The notes below the pieces were generated by a model, which did not search any database, had not been told where the DNA came from, and saw nothing but the letters and a program-made list of their open reading frames with translations. Shown one piece after another: positions 57,027 to 64,000 of a DNA stretch of 64,000 bases. The stretch comes from Trachythela sp. YZ-2020 (Eukaryota > Cnidaria > Anthozoa > Malacalcyonacea > Clavulariidae). Location: assembly GCA_016169945.1 (NCBI GenBank), contig JADLSH010000363.1, positions 310,001-374,000 of the forward strand, given 5' to 3'. Each line of letters starts with the position of its first letter. The stretch's first letter is position 1. The translations under genes were made by a program, and so were the position numbers.

Positions 57027-58106
57027 ATGTTCACAGCTTTTTTAAAGTTCCGTGTACCGCAGTATAGGCTAACTCTCTTCGAAGTTGACTCTAGTTTTCC
57101 ATATATCATACTGAATTTGAAAATATCTACCAAGGCAATGAGTCAGGACTACATATTTGGTTCAGTCAGTTTGCTGATAGTCGTGTTCGGTTCTATTGGC
57201 AATTTCATGGTTATTTATTCATTATATCAACAAAAAATGTTAGTAAAGAAGAATAATCATTATTATCTTGTCTTACATCTCGCAATTTACGATCTGGCGT
57301 GCCTGCTTTTTACCGTGGAGTATATCTACACATACTTTACTGGAAACTTTTTCGCCTTTTCTACGGTATTTTGTAAAATGTGGTCGACAATTTTTACATT
57401 GTTCTTTATTATGGAAGGAGCGGTTATGGTACTAATCTCCCTGATTCGTTTCCGCGCTGTATTTTACCCGTTCCGAGCGCCTTTGAGAAGATGGCAAATA
57501 AACGTGGCTTTAGGACTGGCTTGGGTGTTCGCCATTTTATGTACAGCTCCGTTTTTCTTCATGTGTACCTTTTCTTCCCAAATTGGTTGTGACGTAAATT
57601 GGCCTAGTCAGACATTCAGAGTTGCTTACACAATATTCTTATCTGGTGTAGAATATTTTATACCATTGATATTGCTATCCTTTGCATATCAGAGAATGTA
57701 TTTGAGAATTTGCGAGCAAAGCAAACGAAGGAAGCTCCTAACGGCCTCGATTGATACCAGGGAGGATTTTCAAAAACGAACGCTGTTTCAAAGATTTAAA
57801 GGGGACAAAAACGGACGTATATTTTTAGCCAGTTTTATCATAGTTCTCTGTTATGCAGTGTCTGCCTTTCCCCAGCAATGTATAGCAATATTAATCACCA
57901 TTGGCACACCAGTGCCCCCAATGTATTATTCCGCCTCTTGTATCTTCTTCATCGTTGGAGTGTGTTCACTAAACCCGTTCATATATAAAGTTTTAGATAA
58001 GAGAGTGTTTTTTGATTTGACACGATACATGAGGAAAACGATCAGACGATTTTCATCAATATCCAAAAGAAGTACGCTCACAGAACTTGACGAAACTCCT
58101 CTTTGA
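57027..58106 (+). CDS. A3: class A G-protein-coupled receptor, intact
   Basis: 359 codons with the standard A landmarks. It is the most diverged intact A copy on the plus strand: for example MVIYSLY in TM1, NFFAF before TM3, S for P at WSTIFT after CKM, LSFAYQR at the end of TM5, FKGDKNG in loop 3, and SCIFFIVGV in TM7. None of these hits a key position, so it should be functional. As in the others, codon 38 is a likely true start. Confidence 0.9.
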   Translation: MFTAFLKFRVPQYRLTLFEVDSSFPYIILNLKISTKAMSQDYIFGSVSLLIVVFGSIGNFMVIYSLYQQKMLVKKNNHYYLVLHLAIYDLACLLFTVEYIYTYFTGNFFAFSTVFCKMWSTIFTLFFIMEGAVMVLISLIRFRAVFYPFRAPLRRWQINVALGLAWVFAILCTAPFFFMCTFSSQIGCDVNWPSQTFRVAYTIFLSGVEYFIPLILLSFAYQRMYLRICEQSKRRKLLTASIDTREDFQKRTLFQRFKGDKNGRIFLASFIIVLCYAVSAFPQQCIAILITIGTPVPPMYYSASCIFFIVGVCSLNPFIYKVLDKRVFFDLTRYMRKTIRRFSSISKRSTLTELDETPL

Positions 58107-59057
58107 ATATTACTATGCAGAGACTGTAGCCATCTGATTTGGATCACCGAAAATAACTGTCACCGAAAATAACTGAGCCTCAAACAAGTTCCATAGTTAA
58201 TACAGACTTTTCAACTCTGACACTATTTAAATACTCTCTTCGTGTTGTTTATGTAAAATTAAATCATTAAAAACAAAACACAAAATTCCAGGTGATATTT
58301 TGACTCTATTTCAATGCCATTGTCAAACCAAACTATATTGTAATGCACGATAATGCACGAACAAAGAGTGCTTTAAACGTTTTAATATTCAATTTGAGTA
58401 AACGCTTTGGCGGTATTTTTTATGAATTATGAGCAAAAACATTCTATAAACTTTGTTGAACTAACTGTTCACTAATTCCTTGTTTAGTTTTGATAATATT
58501 CAAAGGTGTTTTTAGAATATTTTAAATAAGAAACAACCTTGTTGTTGTTTTGAATATGTCTGCCGACTTACGAATATATTTTCAACCGGCTTCGCCGCTT
58601 CGCCACTCATTCACAACTTATATTCCGTAAATTCGTAAAATAAACTAAATAAACAACACATGTTTACGTTTAAATACGGAATTATTTTAGAAATTTGGCC
58701 ACTTCGTGGTTTTGGGATTGTCTTCGGTTTAAAATAAACGAAATCTTATAAACTTTTCCATTCGTGAATTCGGGCGCCATCTTGCCGTGCTGATATAAAC
58801 TATAACGGCACGGCCGTGCGTTGTTGCTATATAAAATGCACACGTGGTACAAATTGACCAATAAGAACGCGAGTTTACGAAAATTGAGTATTAATTAAGG
58901 ATTAAAGCACTGTGTGAGTGCATTATCGAGATTTACAAGCACGAGTTCACGAACAAGGAACGAGAGTTTCATACTGCACGAGACGCAGTCGAGTGCAGTA
59001 TTAAACTTCGAGTTTAAATACAGGACTCTTGGAGATAGGCTTGTAGTCTATCTTCAC

Positions 59058-59163
59058 ACTTTCGATGATCCGATTATTGTTAAAAATAATCGATTATCGA
59101 AAAAAACGGGAAAATAATCGATTAATCGATTGATCGATTAATCGGGAGCAGCTCTATCTTCAC
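59058..59163. mobile_element. 106-bp hAT-like MITE fragment private to spacer copy 3
   Basis: Rich in ATCGATTA motifs and ending GGGAGCAGCTC. The 11-base TCTATCTTCAC occurs at both sides (59047-59057 and 59153-59163), whereas the other spacers have it once. Confidence 0.65.
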
Positions 59164-59205
59164 GACAGTTACGACACGGTTACGCCACGGTTACGACCAT
59201 ATGGA

Positions 59206-59369
59206 CCCAAAAATGTTTTCTATCTTCTTGTTTTCGTTCGACAATGTTTAAAAAGAGAAAATATACGTAATATACCAGGGCTCCGTATACGTAAGGATTA
59301 ATAACCGTAGTCCCGAATATATATACAGCGCATCAAGCAGCAAAAAGTATGTTGGTATTTCTTTTGACG
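59206..59369 (-). pseudogene. Reversed 3' fragment of a B receptor, copy 3
   Basis: Third counterpart of 42146-42307, further damaged by small changes near 59255-59285. Confidence 0.8.
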
Positions 59370-60703
59370 TAGCACCTGAGTAGTTTTAGTGCATCGCACT
59401 TACATTTTGTGATTTTGCGCACCCAAGATCTTGTTGAAAAGTGCCATACCCTTGAATCTGGAAGCCAAATATGTATTGTATATCCCACATGGGTCTTTTA
59501 CTGAAGTTTGGACAATCACAATTTTTGGAAAACAGCTCATGTTTTTGTAGAGCGATATATAAAAAATCATGTCATGATTATCGTCTACGAAATTATCACG
59601 ATATTCAATAATATTGTGATAAATCCAATGAAAACGATGACCAAACAGTTTCAATTTAAATTAATATGAAAACATATTAACATAAAAAGCTACACTAATA
59701 ACTAATGATATATGTTATATCTTATTATAAACAACAGATTGAAGTAACTATCCTGTTTTTGCATTATATAAAAGCTATGTTAAAATGCGAACCAGTATCA
59801 TGATAGTCGTCGACCGTAACGATAATAACGATATATTGTGGCTCAAGTTTCTATCTTCGATACAATAATCATGAGTGAAAATATCATGATAGCATCAATA
59901 TATTATCGAAATATCGCCCAACTCTAGGTTTTTGTTGTATTTGGGTATGTCTCAAACACATACAGTATGTTTCACAAATGTTAACTTGGTTGAATGTTCA
60001 GAGTTCATTTTCAAAAACATTCCTACTTTTGCAAAAGAGAAATATAGAAAAGTGTGGAAAACAGTTGGTGCTTCCACTTCTTAAAGTGTAAATATCCTAT
60101 AAATGTTCATCAAGTGAAAGGAAATTTGCAAAACCTGATTATCGTGTGGGCAGCTTACTTTGCCTGCCTAATTTGCAGAACACACGAGTTGGAAAGCCCT
60201 GACTGTGTGTGCACCCCTTGGTCTCCCTAATATGTGTTGTGAGCCCTGATGGAAACTTAAATGCAGTAAGATAGTGAAGATACAACAATTTTTTAACATA
60301 AGGACAACATTTATTTGAACATTCTTTCATTTTTCAATGTTTGGTAGTTGATTGTAAATCAAACAGACCGCTGTTCAATACTTCAATTGCAGAATATGAC
60401 TAAAGTGGGATAATTCCCACAGCAATGCAACACGTGTACAATATAGTTTGGTTTGACAATGGCATTGAAATAGAGTCAAAATATCACCTGGAATTTTGTG
60501 TTTTGTTTTCAACGACTCAGTGAATTTACAAGATGATATTATTCAGAAGATTTTCTATTTTACATAAACAACACGAAGAAAGTATTTAAATAGTGTCAGA
60601 GTTGAAAAGTCTGTATTAACTATAGAACTTGTTTGAGGCTCTTAAAGCAACAGTTCTTTTCGGTGATCCAAATCAGATGGCTACAGTCTTTGCATAGTAA
60701 TAT

Positions 60704-61783
60704 TCAAAGAGGAGTTTCTTGAAGTTCTGTGAGCGTACTTCTTTTGGATATTGATGAAAATCGTCTGATCGTTTTCCTCATGAATCGTTTCAAATCAAAA
60801 AACACTCTCTTATCCAAAACTTTATATATGAACGGGTTTAGTGAACACACTCCAGCGATGAAGAGGATATAAGAGGCGGAATAATACATTGGGGGCACTG
60901 GTGTGCCAATGGCGATTAATATTGCTAGACATTGCTGGGGAAAGGCAGACACTGCATAACAGAGAACTATGATAAAACTGGCTAAAAATATACGTCCATT
61001 TTTGTCCCTTTTAAATCTTTGAAACAGCGTTCGTTTTTGAAAATCCTCCCTGGTATCAATCGAGGCCGTTAGGAGCTTCCTTCGTTTGCTTTGCTCGCAA
61101 ATTCTCAAATACATTCTCTGATATACAAAGGATAGCAATATCAATGGTATAAAATATTCTACACCAGATAAGAATATTGTGTAAGCAACTCTGAATGTCT
61201 GACTAGGCCAATTTATGTCACAACCAATTTGGGAAGAAAAGGTACACAGGAAGAAAAACGGAGCTATACATAAAATGGCGAACACCCAAGCCAGTCCTAA
61301 AGCCACGTTTATTTGCCATCTTCTCAAAGGCGCTCGGAACGGGTAAAATACAGCGCGGAAACGAATCAGCGAAATTAGTACCATAACCGCTCCTTCCATA
61401 ATAAAGAACAATGTATTAATTGTCGGCCACATTTTACAAAAGACCGTAGAAAAGGCGAAAAAGTTTCCAGTAAAGTATGTGTAGATATACTCCACGGTAA
61501 AAAGCAGGCACGCCAGATCGTAAATTGCCAAATGTAAGACAAGATAATAATGATTATTCTTCTTTACTAACATTTTTTGTTGACATAATGAAAAAATAAC
61601 CATGAAATTGCCAATAGAACCGAACACGACTATCAGCAAACTGACTGAACCAAATATATAGTCCTGACTCATTGCCTTGGTAGATATTTTCAAATTCAGT
61701 ATGATATATGGAAAACTAGAGTCAACTTCGAAGAGGGTTAGCCTATACCACCGTACACGGAACTTTAAAAAAGCTGTGAACAT
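60704..61783 (-). CDS. A4: class A G-protein-coupled receptor in reverse orientation, intact
   Basis: 359 codons on the minus strand, with every A landmark kept (GN, LAIYD, Cys116, Cys188, I-R-F, AFP, NPFIY). Private changes include RVRWYR in the leader, FFFLCTF in TM4, and ILIAIGT and ELQETPL at the end. It faces A3 tail to tail, and the two are separated by the spacer. The homology to other A promoters reaches about 16 bases beyond the TATA box and then breaks, so its upstream sequence is different. Confidence 0.9.
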   Translation of the reverse strand: MFTAFLKFRVRWYRLTLFEVDSSFPYIILNLKISTKAMSQDYIFGSVSLLIVVFGSIGNFMVIFSLCQQKMLVKKNNHYYLVLHLAIYDLACLLFTVEYIYTYFTGNFFAFSTVFCKMWPTINTLFFIMEGAVMVLISLIRFRAVFYPFRAPLRRWQINVALGLAWVFAILCIAPFFFLCTFSSQIGCDINWPSQTFRVAYTIFLSGVEYFIPLILLSFVYQRMYLRICEQSKRRKLLTASIDTREDFQKRTLFQRFKRDKNGRIFLASFIIVLCYAVSAFPQQCLAILIAIGTPVPPMYYSASYILFIAGVCSLNPFIYKVLDKRVFFDLKRFMRKTIRRFSSISKRSTLTELQETPL

Positions 61784-61802
61784 CTGCTGTGTAATTAAGT
61801 TG

Positions 61803-61808
61803 TTTATA
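61803..61808 (-). promoter_or_regulatory. Candidate TATA box of A4
   Basis: TATAAA on minus within GAGTATAAACAAC. The shared sequence ends shortly beyond it, so only the core promoter is common with the other A genes. Confidence 0.4.
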
Positions 61809-61814
61809 CTCTAT

Positions 61815-62522
61815 AAGCGTTATTTAAGGATTAAATTAAACTCTCGTTCCTTGTTCGTGACCTCGTGCTTGTAAATCCCGATAATGCACCCACAGAGTGC
61901 TTTAATCCTTAAATCGTACTTAAAAGCCCGACGACTACGACTTTTGCGAGATGGCGTATGCAAACAACACGCGAAAATGACGAATCTCGTACTCGTAGTC
62001 GTACTCGTAGTCACTGCTAAAGCTCCCTATTAGCACAGAATAAGTATATACCAGAAGTGTAACTTCATAGGGCTTTCGTGTCCTCAAATTTCCCAAAATG
62101 TACACGTCATGCACACGCCATCGTGCTTGCTTGTAAGATGGCGACGTTTGATAGCGTCAGCACGAACAAGTTTTCTATCAGTGTTTTGCACTTTCTCGCG
62201 GCCTTTTCTGCCATTTTAGTAGTAATTTGTTTAACTAATTGACATACATATTGCAGGGCGAATGGTTTTTTTCATTTCCGCAAATGTCAAGGCATTAGGT
62301 CAAAGGGCATGAAAGCAATGACGTAGTAACAAATGACGAATATCACGTCATGCACACGCCATCACAACTTGCTAGTAAGATGGCGACCGCGGGACGAGTT
62401 TTTTACAGAAGATAGACATCTGTTCATACTTAATCTGTGGTAAGATGGCGACCGCGGGACGAGTTTTTTAGAGAAGATAGACATCTGTCCATATTTAATC
62501 TGTGCTATTAGGCAGACCAAGG
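61815..62522. other. A4 upstream region
   Basis: The first part (61820-61920) is a reversed, diverged copy of the sequence at 58890-58975. The rest is mostly unique, with GTAGTCGTACTCGTAG repeats near 61990-62025 and a direct repeat of about 61 bases (AAGATGGCGACCGCGGGACG...) at 62376-62500. No gene recognised. Confidence 0.5.
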
Positions 62523-63395
62523 CCAGGGTGCACACCACCTGCAACTATTGCAGGCATTGGTTACATACAGTCAGGGCTTTCCAACTCATGTGTTCTGCAA
62601 ATTAGGCAGGCAAAGTAAGCTTCCCACACGATAATCAGGTTTTGCAAATTTCCTTTCACTTGATGAACATTTATAGGATATTTACACTTTAAGAAGTGGA
62701 AGCACCAACTGTTTTCCACACTTTTCTATATTTCTCTTTTGCAAAAGTAGGAATGTTTTTGAAAATGAACTCTGAACATTCAACCAAGTTAACATTTGTG
62801 AAACATACTGTATGTGTTTGAGACATACCCAAATACAACAAAAACCTAGAGTTGGGCGATATTTCGATAATATATTGATGCTATCGTGATATTTTCACTC
62901 ATGATTATTGTATCGAAGGTAGAAACTTGAGCCACGATATATCGTTATTATCGTTACGGTCGATGACTATCATGATACTGGTTTGCATTTTAACATAGCT
63001 TTTATATAATGCAAAAACAGGATAGTTACTTCAATCTGTTGTTTATAATAAGATATAGCATATATCATTAGTTATTAGTGTAGCTTTTTATGTTAATATG
63101 TTTTCATATTAATTTAAATTGAAACTGTTTGGTCATTGTTTTCATTGGATTTATCACAATATTATTGAATATCGTGATAATTTCGTAGACGATAATCATG
63201 ACATGATTTTTTAAATATCGCTCTACAAAAACATGAGCTGTTTTCCAAAAATTGTGATCGTCCAAACTTCAGTAAAAGACCCATGTGGCATATACAATAC
63301 ATATTTGGCTTCCAGATTCGAGGGTATGGCACTTTTCAACAAGATCTTGGGTGCGCAAAATCACAAAATGTAAGTGCGATGCACTAAAAATACTC
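62523..63395 (-). repeat. Spacer segment in reverse orientation
   Basis: Reverse complement of about 42312-43180 with few differences, from GGGTGCACACCACCTGCAAC to the GCACTAAAA/ACTCAGGTGC junction. Beyond 63395 the match ends, inside what would be the junction with the reversed B tail. Confidence 0.85.
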
Positions 63396-64000
63396 AGGTG
63401 CACCCTCCAGAAATGGGTCTACATAAAGTGCGAGCCAGCGAGCCATGCGACGTATGCGAGCCATGTGACTATGCAAGCCATGTAGAAATTTGAGTCGATA
63501 TTCCACATTTGGAAGGAAAAGGAGAAAATTGTTCATTTGATGAGAATCTCGACTTTGACAAAGTGGATGCACTGCGTTTTTAGCATTGCTATTTGCTAGC
63601 AAGACTAGCGTGGCTCGCGTTGCTCATGTATATTATAACTTGGAATTAAACAATATTTTATACATTTTATAACTTGGCTCGCACTATATTAATACTCTCC
63701 AGAAATCAGAATCATAATTGTTTGGGTAATACTGATATGTGATCAACAGCCATCGTCATACTTTAGACATTTACTAGCATCTGTAGCTCCTAAATAATTT
63801 TAGCACCATTATATGGTGCGATCCCTTTTCAACTCGTAAAAAATCTTTGGTGCGCTATTGTCATGCTATGCAGTCTGGTTTGGAAACAAACTTTTCAGTC
63901 TTTCAGACATAATTTTTGCCATAATTGCTGCTATGCCCTGCCTACACCCATTTTACATTTGACATGACAGCAGATGCTGAACAACTTCAGAAATTTTGAC
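63396..64000. other. Right edge, no gene seen
   Basis: AT-rich sequence with a short GCGAGCCATG repeat near 63430-63480. Nothing else recognised. Confidence 0.5.

Larger units (their letters stand above)
58107..60400. repeat. Spacer copy 3 after A3
   Basis: Same spacer as after A1 and A2. It includes the reversed B tail (59206-59369) and a small private insertion (59058-59163). No gene. Confidence 0.75.

Overview
The window is AT-rich animal (metazoan) DNA. It has many short phased exons with GT-AG introns, RNA polymerase III-type SINE heads, CR1/L2-like LINE fragments and a great density of small inverted-repeat transposons. I think an early-branching animal, most likely an anthozoan cnidarian, is the best fit; this rests on gene and repeat style only and no species is claimed.

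Left half (about 0.3-34.5 kb, minus strand): one very large gene, the ortholog of the deubiquitinase USP34. I traced 61 coding exons by following splice phase from 34448 down to 310, about 8.0 kb of coding sequence or roughly 2,670 codons. The first coding exon (upstream of 34448) and the C-terminal exons (beyond the left edge) are not in view. The catalytic core is complete: Cys box at 15536-15711, CxxC-type segment at 11014-11108, His and Asn/Asp boxes at 10020-10222. One exon (22280-22548) carries a one-base frame error. The introns are packed with MITEs, SINEs, a LINE and tandem repeats, several sitting right against splice donors.

Right half (about 35.6-63.4 kb): a young tandem and inverted array of two intronless class A (rhodopsin-like) G-protein-coupled receptor types, here called A (359 codons) and B (about 300 codons). 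On the plus strand the order is: remnant unit, A0 (truncated), B1, A1, spacer with reversed B and A tails plus a reversed LINE fragment, B2 (broken near its start by a 3-kb LINE), A2, the same spacer again, B3, A3, spacer, then A4 intact in reverse orientation, followed by a reversed piece of spacer. Copies are nearly identical, so the duplications are recent or are being homogenised. Both receptor types lack the usual D/E-R-Y motif.

The two halves show no functional link. USP34 in other animals removes ubiquitin from targets in Wnt and DNA-damage signalling. The receptors would act at the cell surface; their ligand is unknown.
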